From the NCBI GenBank assembly GCA_942493055.1, contig OW818680.1, forward strand, positions 1,240,001 through 1,304,000: a stretch of 64,000 nucleotides of DNA, written 5' to 3'. Positions 13,784-23,926 of this stretch are shown here, piece after piece. The notes under the pieces are model-generated. The model was not told the DNA's origin and ran no database searches. It saw only the letters and a program-made list of their open reading frames with translations. Every line of letters starts with the position of its first letter. The stretch's first letter is position 1. This DNA comes from CAIZQW01 sp942493055 (lineage in GTDB: Bacteria > Verrucomicrobiota > Kiritimatiellia > RFP12 > UBA1067). Position numbers and translations under genes: made by a program.

Positions 13784-16700
13784 TTATTGGAAATTGTAGA
13801 GCGTTCCCCAGCGCACCAAACGTAAATAGACTCCATCTTCCTTAAAGACGAGTTTTTTAACACAATTTACAGAGCCAGCTATTTCCAGCGTGAAGTCATT
13901 CGGCTCAGGCGTGGATGATGCCTTCAGCAGCTTGTACTCGCCAGGGATGGGTGCTCCGGTAATATCCACATTCAACGTCAAGACAGCATCCATCACCCCG
14001 ACAGTCAAGTTTGCAGGAAGGGCACACGTTGTCCTCAACGTCGAGGGCGCCAACACATTCAACGTCTTCAGGGGAACCACTGCCCCAGACGCACGCACAT
14101 CGAGTGTGCCGCCGGCAAGAGCAATCTGAGCAGAGCCAAGGGCTGTGGCATGCTTGGGAATCACTGTCCCTGACTGGATTGTGGTCAGGCCGGAATAGGC
14201 GTTGGCACCCGCAAGCGACAATGTCCCTGCTCCTGATTTGCTCAGGCCTCCCTCTCCATCGATGGCCCCTGTGAGGGAAAGCGTGTAGCCAGCCGTGTCA
14301 AAGGTGACATCCCCGGGGACAGCCAAGCCAGCGACCGTATTTGTGAGGGTCATGGCCTTGGCGCTAGACCAGTTTCCCCATGCCGTTATCGTGCCACCTG
14401 CCAAATAGAGCGGTTTTGTACCGGCATTGACAATGCCGTCCACACCGACGTTCAGCACGCCATTCGTCATGTAGAACTCGCTGTTCGTCGCAGGCTCGAA
14501 GCGCTTGACTTTAATCTGCGATCCTCCGAGATAAACAGTGCATGTCCCGTCAACACCCAAGGCCATGGTGCCGTTCGTCGCGATCATTTCACCGCCGTTT
14601 AAATAGAACCTCGGATTGCCGTTGTTCCAGTGGGCTAAGTGGAACGCCGCGCTCTTGCTCGTCCCCGTGGCCGTAGCCGTGACCTTGCCTCCTGTCATGG
14701 TGAACGTCGTGTTCGCGCCCGTTGTTTCATTAAAGCGCAATTGCGTGCAGGTCAGATCCGCGTTGTCCATCACCCGGACCCAGTCATTGTCACCGTACTG
14801 CATCCCGGCGGTCGTGATGACCTTGGCGCTGTCCTTGAAAAGCACATCGCTCCACGAGTTGTAATGCCAGGTCCCTGTGACCGTCGTCTGGGAGGTGCCG
14901 CTGAATTCATAATGCACATCAGCGACGGTCGTCACCCCTGCTATTGTGACGACTGCGCTACCGGTGATCTTGAGGTTGCTGCGCCACTGGGGCTGCAACG
15001 CCGTCGTGATGGCCAGCGTCCCGCCGGTCACCTCGAAGGTGCTGTTCTCGCTCTCCATGCGTAACGTGCCGATCGTGCCGCCATTCGTTACTGTCAAGCC
15101 GCCCATGCCGGAAATCCTGAGGAGATCAGCAGCCCCGTAACCAATGGAATTGACCGTAACAGTCCCTGTCCCCGCTTTGTAAACCCCGACAGGCCATGTA
15201 TGGAACAGTAACGGTGAATCAGTGCTGAAGGTGGCCAGCCCCCCTATCGCATTTTCAAGTTCGGCGACACGGGTGAACGTGCCATTTGTCAAGGTGAGCA
15301 TATTGCAGGCTATCTTAATTTTCTGCACTTCTGAGATGCCGACACCTCCCAGGTTGACGACTGCCGGCGTATAGAAGAGCACGGTGTCGGTCTCAGAGGG
15401 GACTGTCCCCGTGCTCCAATTGGAGGCGGTATTCCAATGGCCTGCCGCACCTCCAATCCAGATCATCTCCCCTGGCATATAGACCTCTGCGCTCTCGACA
15501 ATCTGGAACCCTGCAAGGGTCCCGCGGCTGGAAGAGATCGTATTCCGTAACGTCAAGGCAGGCCCTGTCAGGCCAGTCACCTTCAAGTAGTTATACGCCT
15601 CTTTCAGATAGGAATCGCCACAGGCGCTTTGCAACGTTGACCATGTCGCATTGCGATTGCCCCACGTCGTTGTACCGGATATGGTTGTGTCATACTGTCC
15701 GCAATAACTGATCCCATTAATGATCGCGGGGGAGTAGACACCCCCGTCCCCCGAAAAGATCATGTAGACGCTGTAACGGGCAAAAGGAATATTCGAAACC
15801 GTGATCGTGTATTGATTCCCTGCACTGAGATCCATGTACCGGCCGAGCAGTTTGGTATTGGCATGGTTATTGGTTATGCTGGAATGGGCGACAGTGGGTC
15901 CCCAAGGCGCTTGCGCGGCATCGACAGCGACCGTGACACCGAGGTTCGTGCGTGCGCAACTTTTGACAACTGAAAGCGTTTCGTCATTTCCGGTCATATT
16001 GTTCCATCGGCTGCATTTGATCCCGAGTGCCGCGACGCCGGCATAGTTTGTTCCATTATCAACAGGGACAACAAAGTTGCCGCCCGCACCGACTTTAACG
16101 CTAATCGCATCCATCATGCTTTCAATCTGGAACGCGGAAATGCAGCTTCGCACGCCATCCCCAGGCGAGGCTGTCAGCACGGTGAGGTCTCCAGAGAGGT
16201 CTTCTACCAGCATCACATTTTCGCCAAGCGCAAGCGACGTGTAACTCGTCACACCCCAGTTCGTGGTTGACCCCGGCGTCAGCACGCCATTGATATATGA
16301 ATAGGCCGTCCCGTTGACCGTATGATATCCGAAACGATTCGTCGTGCCTGCGCCTGCGTCGTTGCTCCGATAAATATAGACTCTGTATTTTAAATACGGG
16401 ATGCCTGTCACCTTGAATCCTGCGGGGTTGCTGCCATTCGAGTCATCGAGGTACCCATACAACAGACGCTCGGTCTGACTAGTGGTGTTCCCCGCATACC
16501 ATGTTCCGCCACTTGAGCACGCATAGAGCTTTGACCCCACTTGCTCGATGCCACCACCGTCCTGCAGATTCGTTGCGACCAAGGATGTCGGCTGCCCCCC
16601 CGTGTTACCTGCCTCTGAGACATTGATCCAATATTTTGCCGGAACAGAGGAGAGCCCGACACCGGTGATCACAGACTCCAAAGACGCCCGATCACTGCCA

Positions 16701-19700
16701 AAGTTGACGCTGATCACCCCTTCTCTCGGTTCAGCCCCCCTCCACAGCGCATAGAGCGTATGCGCTGCAGTATTGGAAATGATTGTGCTTTCCAACACCT
16801 GTGTCCCGAGGCCATTGGGCTCGGTCCACCAGCCCTGAAAGGTAAAGTCAGTATAGATCGGGGTCGGGAGCACTCCGTAGGTTAAATCATAAAGGAGATT
16901 GGTGGCGCTGGGCGAAACGGAGCCTCCTTGCGCATCCAGTGTGACCTCGACATTGACTGGCGTCACGCGCAGATAGATACCGTCTCCTGTAAATTTCAAG
17001 GTTGCCTTAAAGTTGTCAGGCAGCGCTTGCAGCGTGACGAGTTCAAAGGCGTTCGAAGAGAGGACCCCCGGCGCATTCAGCAACCTGTAATCTCCGAAAG
17101 CTGCAAGCCCTGTCACATCGACAGACAAGGTCAGCTTGCCAGCACCTGTGACGCTGTTGATTGTCATGTCCGTTGCTGCATTGTATGCCATCTTTATTGA
17201 AGGCGTTTCAGCGAGGGTCAAGGCGAGTGGCGCGGCAGGAACAACAGTGCCCGGCTGGGTCAGATCAAGAAGGCACGTCCCGCCCAAGGTGAGCTGGCTA
17301 TTGGTTCCCAAGGCATTGGCATGATTAAAAAAAACCGTTCCCCCGGCAAAGCTATAGCGTCCAAGCGTGTTATTGCCGGCAAGGGTGAGTGAACCACCGC
17401 CCGACTTTAGCAAGGCCCCCGCACCTGAAAGCACCCCTGGAAAGGCGGAGCTGACATCATTGTTCAGGAGCAATGAACTGTCGGCATGGGCGATCGTAAT
17501 GGTGTCTGCGCTGTTCGTCCCTTCCAGTGACGCGACGACCACATCAACCGCTGTTGTCGAGGCGCCGATGTTCACGGCGCAGGCTCCGCCGCTTCCACTG
17601 GTCACACTCCGCAACCCGCCCCCGAGTGCCTCTGCATGCCAGAGATGAAGCGTAACACGCCCTGCGCCGCCACTGTTGCGCACCTGTGTAAGTGCATGCG
17701 TGTTTGCGGCCATCAGGTGGATTGTCAAGGGCGAGTTCAGAGACGGATAACCGCTGCCGAACTCAAGCAGGGAGTTTGTCCCGGCAATGGACTCCTGAAA
17801 GAAGATTGTGCACGTGTCATGATTTCCAAAGCGGATATGGCTGTTTGTTCCCAAATTGACCGTATTATTAAACAGGGCGGTCCCAGGCCCGAAACGCAAT
17901 TGTCCGAAGCTGCCTCCGGAATCTTGATAGGTGTTGGCGACCTGCGCATTGTCTTCGAAAAGCAGCCTGCTGTTGAGCGTGCAGACCGGGCCAAAATACT
18001 GCATTCCTTTGCCAAATGCCAAAGTTGACATGGAAGGAAGCGACTCTATCCAACTCTTCCAGTTGCCTGCAGTGAAGGCATTGAGACGCATAGCCCCTAG
18101 CGTCTCCAAGCTTAATGTGCCTGTAAAATCAGGGACTGCGATCACAGGATTTCCAGGAACAGGGTCGACCGTCGCTGACTGCGAAGAGACAAAGGCGAAG
18201 GTTCCGGCGCCTGACAAGCTGGCGATGGGCATGGTCGCCGTGTAGAGGACTTCACCGCGCGCGCCGGCCGTAACATCCAAGTTTCCTGCGCTGAAGGCTG
18301 AACTACCAAACCGATAGGTGCCGGAGGAGAGCCTCAACGTCCCTGCGCCTGCGGGGACGGAGAGGATAGCGCTTGCCGGGGCGGTCAATAATCCGCCAGC
18401 ATTTAACATGATTCCTTGTAGTTGCGAAAGAGGGTCCGTAACTGTCACTTGCGCCTGTTGCGCGACGCTCAAGGAAGGCGTGTAGAGGGCATTGAAAGTC
18501 GCCTGCGCAGACTCCGCAAGAGCAAGTCCTGGGGTTGTCAAGGACCCCATCGTGACGGTGCCAGAGAGATTGGTGACGGCCTCTGCGGTCACGGTCAACG
18601 CACCACCTATTTCAAATGTGCCAGAGCCGCTCTTTGAAAAGGTCGGGGTTTGCAAAGCAAACCCACCCCCAATCGTATACGCGGTGGCTTGAGCCGTCAT
18701 GGAGAGGGCGGAGAGCAGATAATCACCAGTAAGGGTCAATGTCGCAGACGGAAGGCCGCCGATGTCCGGCAATGTCACGGCATCATCTTCAACAAAGGTT
18801 GTCGCCACGCTGCCATTCGCCGTCCAGTTGCTTGATATCGTATCCCACGCACCCGAGCCATTTTTAAACCACTGGACCGACTTCTTTTCTGTATATGAGG
18901 AAAACGGGTGCCTCAGATTAACAGAGGGAATGACGTTGGTTGAAGTGTAGATATCCGGTCCCGCCCAGGCCACGGCAAGGTTGTCACCGCCGCTCCCCTC
19001 TTTCTGCAAGGTTTCAATATAGTACGAGCGTCCTGCAACCAGCGGTATCTCAACCGATTCCTGGGATGCATATTTTGTCCACTGGCGCGAACTCGTCCAG
19101 TCGCCGACATACGCGATGCGACGTTTGTTTATAGGTTCATGGTTCGTGCTGAGCCACAACTCACTGTTGTCATCCGACGCGATCCAAAACTTATAGTCGC
19201 CTGTGGCATTGGGAACCAGCAAAGTGCGCACGCGCGTTCCATAGTTTTCACGGAAATCCTTGCGCAATTCAAAAACGCTGTTGGTGTAATATTTTTCTGA
19301 GGGCGACATCGGAAAATTGGCATACCCTGTCAAAGCCGAGACGGCTGAACCGCTGAGGCCATTCCAATATTCAACCAGCAAAGAGCCTGAAGGTGTCGCC
19401 GGATTGACGACTTCGACGCGCACCAAGGCTGTGGCGCTGCCGCCCTCTGCCGTTGTCGCCGTGTAACTGAAGGTGTCAAACCCCGTGTACGACCCTGCGG
19501 AGGTATAGGTGACTGTTCCATCGCCGTTTTTGACAACCGTTCCATTGGCAGGTTGCGTGACGCTCTGAATCTGAAAAACACCACCGCCTTCCAAATTCAT
19601 ATCATTGGCCAGGACTTCGATGACGCAGGGCGTGTTTCTGAACGTCCAAGCGTCATCCGCATTCACACTCAAAAGGCTCGTAAACACATTGGTCACCACC

Positions 19701-22700
19701 CCATTATCGGCCGTGGCGAACCGGAAGGTCATGCCGTCCACTTTTATCTGCTGAATATAGCCCTTGTCATTGCGCTCCAGCTCCGCATAATGATCAACCC
19801 AGTTGACATATTCATCCGTCCCGCCCAGATTTTTCGTTTCCACCAGGTTCACGCGGTTCATGCCGCCTGAGAGATAATCGATAAAGGTGGCCACCTCATT
19901 GATGTTCGCCTTCATCGGCGCATATCCTGGCGTACTGCCTCGGCGGAAACGGTCGACTGCGCCGATCAGACGTCCAGGACCGTTTGCCCAGTGATGGTTG
20001 GCCTGCGTGGCGAGAGACTCTTGCGAGGCGCCCATGAACCATTCGATGTTCCCTCGCATAAAGGACAAATCCTTGAAAAGCAATCCGGGGCCCGTCTCCC
20101 AATAAGCCGTCCAGGCTGCATCCCAATTTGCCTCAACACCGTCCCAGTACCCCTTGGCCTGGAAGTTGGCTTTTGTTGCTGTCCAGTCCCACCAGCCATT
20201 GGAACCCGGAATCACATCGGGACCTGCTGCTGTGCAGAGCGTAAGGCCCCACCGTTTCCGCAAATCCTGATTCGCCCGCGCATTCACATACCCATCCAGC
20301 GAGTGTGTCACTTCATGCCCCATGACAAAGGTGAAGTAATCGCCGCTGGCTTTCCCTGCTCCGAGCACCTTCTCAATAGCCGTCGTCAGGTCCCCTGCCC
20401 ATTCATTCGCATTACCCAGCGCCCACTGTCCAAAGGTGTTCTTGGTGCTGTTGGGGGTCCAGATGAAGCCGCCGCGGCCATCGCCATTCAGCTGGTCGAT
20501 GGTCAGGATACAATCAGGGAACAATTCACGCGGATGGCGCCGCATGAAGTCACGGACTGTCCGATAGGTCGCATCATACGAGGTCCCGGCATCTCCGATC
20601 GCCAAACCTTGCTCAAGATAAACGGTACGCATGGTGTTGGTCAGCCCCATCACATTGGCAATCTCTACGCGACGGGTTGGCGTGTCGGGTATCGCGTAGG
20701 TCAGCATGACCCAGTTCATCAGCACGATGCTCGGGACGTGATGAAACTTCGAGACATCATGCGCCTGATACTTCAGGAAGGCATATTTTGCAATATGATT
20801 CGTCAGGGCGGAATAGAGTTCTTCACGCGCCCCAAGCGTCCCGTGCTGGATACGGGCGATGAGGTTCCAGTTTGCCGTATTGACAGCATTCAGCAACAGA
20901 TTTGTGTTTGCGCTGAGGGTGATGCCGACATTGTTAGTATCAACATTGTAAATAGCCTCAATATCTGTCAAACTTTCCTGCACGCTCCTCAGGACGCCAT
21001 AGCCGACAAAAATCTTATCCGTGCCGCCATTTCCACCGCAGATGATATCCAGTTTGCCGTCATTGTTGAGGTCAGCAAAATCGACACACGCCCCGTTCAG
21101 CAGGCTGTGCATGTCGAGCGTTGCCCCAGAAGAATCCGTGATTGCAAAATTCGCGCCACTGAGTCCCCGGTCAAAGGGATCGCGATAGTAGGTGATACTC
21201 CCCCAATTAATGCCATGGATAAAGTCCGTCTTTCCATTGCCGTTCAAGTCAAAGAGGCGAGGATAGAGGTTATAGGAATTCGATACAAGGGAGGTGTAGG
21301 TGTCATTATACCGGGGGGCGGCTGCAGTCCCGACATTCAAATAGAGCCGGATGGTTCCGCTCCCCGTCCCGGTCGCGAGGTCAGGCAGTCCGTCCCCATT
21401 CCAGTCGCCCAGATCAAACGAGGACTCAGGGACAATGAAATTCGAGCCGCTCGAATGCAGAATATACGTCCCTGCTGAATAGATAGGCGATTGATTTACA
21501 GCACGCGTATTCACATAGAGGATGAGTCGCCGGGAGCTGTCAATAGCGACAAGATCCTTGACGCCATTGCCATTCATGTCCATGAGCGCGATGCAACCCG
21601 TTCCGGCCGTGATATTCGCTCCATTGGCCTGGACCTGCGTGCGCGTTGTGAAGGCCGGGCTGCTGGCAGTTCCCGTGTTTGTCCAGCGCCAGATCGCGCC
21701 ACTGACCCCCACAAGCAGGTCGAGGTCGCCATCCTGGTCCCAATCCATGAGCCGGGGGATGCGCCAGGAGGCGAAGGAGACGTCCACCCCATTGGTCTGT
21801 ATGGGAGCAAAATCCGCATACTGCGTAATCGGCATTCCGCCACCCGATGATTCCGCCATTGTGGCCACTCGTAAATTCGCACGATGATATCCGCCTCGTC
21901 CATCCCCGACCTCAACAGCGAATTGATCAGAGCCCATCGCTTCACCAGGCGTATGTGTATAGTTAAACGAACCATCCCCATTGTAACTCACCGTCCCGCG
22001 AGCTGGCTGCGTCCAGCGGGTCACCGCGCAGGTGTCCCGTTCCACATCATACGTCCGCTCATAGATGCTTTCCGTTGTGAAGGTCCTATTCGTAACCCCT
22101 TCCGTCGTGATATCCCAGCATTTTGGCCCATGGTTGAACTGCAACGACTGGATGTCGGCCAATGCCAGCACCTGATTATAGACATGGATTTGATCCAAAC
22201 GACCAGCAAAATAGGCCGGTGTCCCCCCGTTCTCGATTCGGCCGAGACTGTAGAAGGCACTGCTCTTCGCCCCCGAGGGTCCCTGGGCGCTCGCATGAAG
22301 GACGCCATCGACATAGAGATTACAGGTCCGGGCTCCTGTACTCAGACGTGTCAACACGACATAGTGCCAGTTTCCATCCGCGATGGAGTTGGTGGATTGA
22401 ACAACCGTCGTATTATCAAAAGCCAGACCGATCCGTCCGACGTTGTCAATCCAGCCCCACTGCGCTCCGCCGCTTCCCGCCACGCCCGCCACACCAGGAG
22501 AGGTCCCGGCCGACACTGTACCCGCCTGTGTCGACTTGATCCAGAAAGAGAGGGATGCCGTGCCGCCTAGCGTCAATGCCAAGTTGTTCGTCACCGCGAG
22601 GTAATCATTCACCCCATCAAAGGCCAGAGCCGTAAACTGCCGCCCGGAAACCCAGTTTGTAGCGTCCATGCCTGTCAGCGCGGCATGCGCAGTTCCCACA

Positions 22701-22903
22701 AAATCCCAGGCGAGGGTGTTGGTCGACTGAGTCGCAAAGGCGCCGTCATGCCAATCTTGCCCCTCGTCAAAATTCCAGTGGTGCACCAAATTGTTCGTTG
22801 TTGCGTGGGTAGCCATAACAAAACACCCGATCATTCCCCATACAACACCAGTCCTGATAAAATCGTGAGTCCCTTTATTGACAGCACACCTGGGTTTTCG
22901 CAT
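13784..22903 (-). CDS. Giant secreted multidomain protein (LamG, FG-GAP, HEVTH domain, PA14, autotransporter-type repeats)
   Basis: About 3,039 residues from the ATG at 22903, which has a CGAGG motif 9 nt upstream; a GTG at 22921 would add six. A signal peptide (GVVWGMIGCFVMATHA) is followed by, in order: a LamG-type domain (about 90-260), a cadherin-like domain (270-355), FG-GAP-like repeats with DxDxDG-type loops such as DWDQDGDLDLL (370-645), and a region with HEVTH near residue 863. Next come a second cadherin-like domain (1085-1170), a PA14 domain (1175-1335), long autotransporter-associated beta-strand repeats, an InlB B-repeat-like unit (about 1985-2060), two jelly-roll-like segments and more beta-strand repeats to the end. 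No beta-barrel, LPXTG or PEP-CTERM tail is visible. Likely roles are glycan binding or adhesion, with possible proteolysis. Confidence 0.85.
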   Translation of the reverse strand: MRKPRCAVNKGTHDFIRTGVVWGMIGCFVMATHATTNNLVHHWNFDEGQDWHDGAFATQSTNTLAWDFVGTAHAALTGMDATNWVSGRQFTALAFDGVNDYLAVTNNLALTLGGTASLSFWIKSTQAGTVSAGTSPGVAGVAGSGGAQWGWIDNVGRIGLAFDNTTVVQSTNSIADGNWHYVVLTRLSTGARTCNLYVDGVLHASAQGPSGAKSSAFYSLGRIENGGTPAYFAGRLDQIHVYNQVLALADIQSLQFNHGPKCWDITTEGVTNRTFTTESIYERTYDVERDTCAVTRWTQPARGTVSYNGDGSFNYTHTPGEAMGSDQFAVEVGDGRGGYHRANLRVATMAESSGGGMPITQYADFAPIQTNGVDVSFASWRIPRLMDWDQDGDLDLLVGVSGAIWRWTNTGTASSPAFTTRTQVQANGANITAGTGCIALMDMNGNGVKDLVAIDSSRRLILYVNTRAVNQSPIYSAGTYILHSSGSNFIVPESSFDLGDWNGDGLPDLATGTGSGTIRLYLNVGTAAAPRYNDTYTSLVSNSYNLYPRLFDLNGNGKTDFIHGINWGSITYYRDPFDRGLSGANFAITDSSGATLDMHSLLNGACVDFADLNNDGKLDIICGGNGGTDKIFVGYGVLRSVQESLTDIEAIYNVDTNNVGITLSANTNLLLNAVNTANWNLIARIQHGTLGAREELYSALTNHIAKYAFLKYQAHDVSKFHHVPSIVLMNWVMLTYAIPDTPTRRVEIANVMGLTNTMRTVYLEQGLAIGDAGTSYDATYRTVRDFMRRHPRELFPDCILTIDQLNGDGRGGFIWTPNSTKNTFGQWALGNANEWAGDLTTAIEKVLGAGKASGDYFTFVMGHEVTHSLDGYVNARANQDLRKRWGLTLCTAAGPDVIPGSNGWWDWTATKANFQAKGYWDGVEANWDAAWTAYWETGPGLLFKDLSFMRGNIEWFMGASQESLATQANHHWANGPGRLIGAVDRFRRGSTPGYAPMKANINEVATFIDYLSGGMNRVNLVETKNLGGTDEYVNWVDHYAELERNDKGYIQQIKVDGMTFRFATADNGVVTNVFTSLLSVNADDAWTFRNTPCVIEVLANDMNLEGGGVFQIQSVTQPANGTVVKNGDGTVTYTSAGSYTGFDTFSYTATTAEGGSATALVRVEVVNPATPSGSLLVEYWNGLSGSAVSALTGYANFPMSPSEKYYTNSVFELRKDFRENYGTRVRTLLVPNATGDYKFWIASDDNSELWLSTNHEPINKRRIAYVGDWTSSRQWTKYASQESVEIPLVAGRSYYIETLQKEGSGGDNLAVAWAGPDIYTSTNVIPSVNLRHPFSSYTEKKSVQWFKNGSGAWDTISSNWTANGSVATTFVEDDAVTLPDIGGLPSATLTLTGDYLLSALSMTAQATAYTIGGGFALQTPTFSKSGSGTFEIGGALTVTAEAVTNLSGTVTMGSLTTPGLALAESAQATFNALYTPSLSVAQQAQVTVTDPLSQLQGIMLNAGGLLTAPASAILSVPAGAGTLRLSSGTYRFGSSAFSAGNLDVTAGARGEVLYTATMPIASLSGAGTFAFVSSQSATVDPVPGNPVIAVPDFTGTLSLETLGAMRLNAFTAGNWKSWIESLPSMSTLAFGKGMQYFGPVCTLNSRLLFEDNAQVANTYQDSGGSFGQLRFGPGTALFNNTVNLGTNSHIRFGNHDTCTIFFQESIAGTNSLLEFGSGYPSLNSPLTIHLMAANTHALTQVRNSGGAGRVTLHLWHAEALGGGLRSVTSGSGGACAVNIGASTTAVDVVVASLEGTNSADTITIAHADSSLLLNNDVSSAFPGVLSGAGALLKSGGGSLTLAGNNTLGRYSFAGGTVFFNHANALGTNSQLTLGGTCLLDLTQPGTVVPAAPLALTLAETPSIKMAYNAATDMTINSVTGAGKLTLSVDVTGLAAFGDYRLLNAPGVLSSNAFELVTLQALPDNFKATLKFTGDGIYLRVTPVNVEVTLDAQGGSVSPSATNLLYDLTYGVLPTPIYTDFTFQGWWTEPNGLGTQVLESTIISNTAAHTLYALWRGAEPREGVISVNFGSDRASLESVITGVGLSSVPAKYWINVSEAGNTGGQPTSLVATNLQDGGGIEQVGSKLYACSSGGTWYAGNTTSQTERLLYGYLDDSNGSNPAGFKVTGIPYLKYRVYIYRSNDAGAGTTNRFGYHTVNGTAYSYINGVLTPGSTTNWGVTSYTSLALGENVMLVEDLSGDLTVLTASPGDGVRSCISAFQIESMMDAISVKVGAGGNFVVPVDNGTNYAGVAALGIKCSRWNNMTGNDETLSVVKSCARTNLGVTVAVDAAQAPWGPTVAHSSITNNHANTKLLGRYMDLSAGNQYTITVSNIPFARYSVYMIFSGDGGVYSPAIINGISYCGQYDTTISGTTTWGNRNATWSTLQSACGDSYLKEAYNYLKVTGLTGPALTLRNTISSSRGTLAGFQIVESAEVYMPGEMIWIGGAAGHWNTASNWSTGTVPSETDTVLFYTPAVVNLGGVGISEVQKIKIACNMLTLTNGTFTRVAELENAIGGLATFSTDSPLLFHTWPVGVYKAGTGTVTVNSIGYGAADLLRISGMGGLTVTNGGTIGTLRMESENSTFEVTGGTLAITTALQPQWRSNLKITGSAVVTIAGVTTVADVHYEFSGTSQTTVTGTWHYNSWSDVLFKDSAKVITTAGMQYGDNDWVRVMDNADLTCTQLRFNETTGANTTFTMTGGKVTATATGTSKSAAFHLAHWNNGNPRFYLNGGEMIATNGTMALGVDGTCTVYLGGSQIKVKRFEPATNSEFYMTNGVLNVGVDGIVNAGTKPLYLAGGTITAWGNWSSAKAMTLTNTVAGLAVPGDVTFDTAGYTLSLTGAIDGEGGLSKSGAGTLSLAGANAYSGLTTIQSGTVIPKHATALGSAQIALAGGTLDVRASGAVVPLKTLNVLAPSTLRTTCALPANLTVGVMDAVLTLNVDITGAPIPGEYKLLKASSTPEPNDFTLEIAGSVNCVKKLVFKEDGVYLRLVRWGTLYNFQ

Positions 22904-22949
22904 GAGGCACCTCGTTTCCACTCAACCGAGCAATCTTGTCTCTTTGACT

Positions 22950-22958
22950 AGTATACCA
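22950..22958 (-). promoter_or_regulatory. Putative extended -10 promoter of the giant gene
   Basis: The - strand reads TGG-TATACT (22958-22950), a TGn extended -10 box, about 47 bp upstream of the ATG. No good -35 box is seen at the normal distance, which extended -10 promoters tolerate. Confidence 0.35.
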
Positions 22959-23290
22959 CTTTTTAATCACAATAATCATTGGTTATTGTTTCACACCCAA
23001 AGATTACTTTTGAAAGTATCCCATATTTTTAATCGCTTTACAAACAGAAATATTAATAAAGTTAAATATTGAATTGCATTTTTCGATTACTATGAAGATA
23101 CAAGCTCCAAACAACGATGAATGATCACGTCGCTCAAAATGGTGCTGAGCCTGTCTATAACAAACTGTTTTTCAACTAATTAAACGAATTAAGCTAATTC
23201 CAATTCGTTCCATTCGTTTAATTCGTTGATAAAAGTTGCTCCTTCGTTTATTCCCGCGTGGCGGACGGGGCGTTTGCCCCCTGTCGGCTA
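22959..23290. other. A+T-rich intergenic region with a 12-bp inverted repeat
   Basis: No gene is seen over about 330 bp. AATTAAACGAAT (23178-23189) and ATTCGTTTAATT (23212-23223) form an inverted repeat. A further AATTCGTT copy lies between them and ATTCGTT after them. This looks like a small dispersed or iterated repeat; it is too weak in loop and tail to call a terminator. Confidence 0.5.
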
Positions 23291-23917
23291 TTAGGAGGGG
23301 AGCGGACGGTATAGGTTATGCTTCAAAATATAGGCTTCAACCGACAAAGGAACCAGGTAACGGATGGAGCGGCCTTCAGCAATGCGTTGCCGAATTTCGG
23401 TCGAGGATATGTCACACAGCCGTCCACGGATACAATTTTTTAGAATCTTTTCCGACACCTCCAACGGAAAGCGCAAAGCAGACAGGGAAGGCGTCTCGTC
23501 GCAGCCCGGCCGTTGGACGGTCACGATATCGCACAGGGAGACAAGCTCACTGGCCTGCCGCCAGCGATGCAAGTCCAGCAGGGAGTCCATGCCCATGACA
23601 AGCGAAAAGCGCGTATTCGGATGGTGCGTCATTAATTCATGAACGGTGTCTATCGTATACGACACCCCTTGCCGCTTGGCCTCAATATCGCACACGTCAA
23701 ACCGTTCGTCATCTTCAACGCAGAGGCGCACCATTTCAAGGCGATGCGACGCCTCGGCGACAACAGTCTGCTCTTGCCCCTGCTTAAAGGGGGAGACCTG
23801 ACAGGGGACCAGCAGGATTTTATCAAAACCGAACGTCTCAAAAACAGCCTGCGCCAGGAGCAAGTGTCCGTGATGTATCGGATTAAATGATCCACCAAAT
23901 ATGGCGATGCGTTTCAT
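23291..23917 (-). CDS. nadD: Nicotinate-nucleotide adenylyltransferase
   Basis: Transfers AMP from ATP to nicotinate mononucleotide in NAD synthesis; 208 residues, normal length. The nucleotidyltransferase motif GGSFNPIHHGHLLLA is at residues 9-23. The C-terminal ISSTEIRQRIAEGRSIRYLVP carries the ISSTxIR signature. It lies 9 bp downstream of the ABC-transporter ATPase gene in the same orientation, so the two are probably transcribed together although they are functionally unrelated. Confidence 0.95.
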   Translation of the reverse strand: MKRIAIFGGSFNPIHHGHLLLAQAVFETFGFDKILLVPCQVSPFKQGQEQTVVAEASHRLEMVRLCVEDDERFDVCDIEAKRQGVSYTIDTVHELMTHHPNTRFSLVMGMDSLLDLHRWRQASELVSLCDIVTVQRPGCDETPSLSALRFPLEVSEKILKNCIRGRLCDISSTEIRQRIAEGRSIRYLVPLSVEAYILKHNLYRPLPS

Positions 23918-23926
23918 ATTCAGCCC

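Noticed and set aside
13784..13850. PEP-CTERM or autotransporter barrel at the end of the giant protein
   Set aside because: The C-terminus has no hydrophobic helix with a basic tail, no PEP motif and no run of amphipathic strands long enough for a barrel.
19991..21478. 495-codon + strand open frame opposite the giant gene
   Set aside because: It is antisense to a well-supported multidomain coding frame, shows no domain or start signal, and is explained by the codon bias of the opposite strand.
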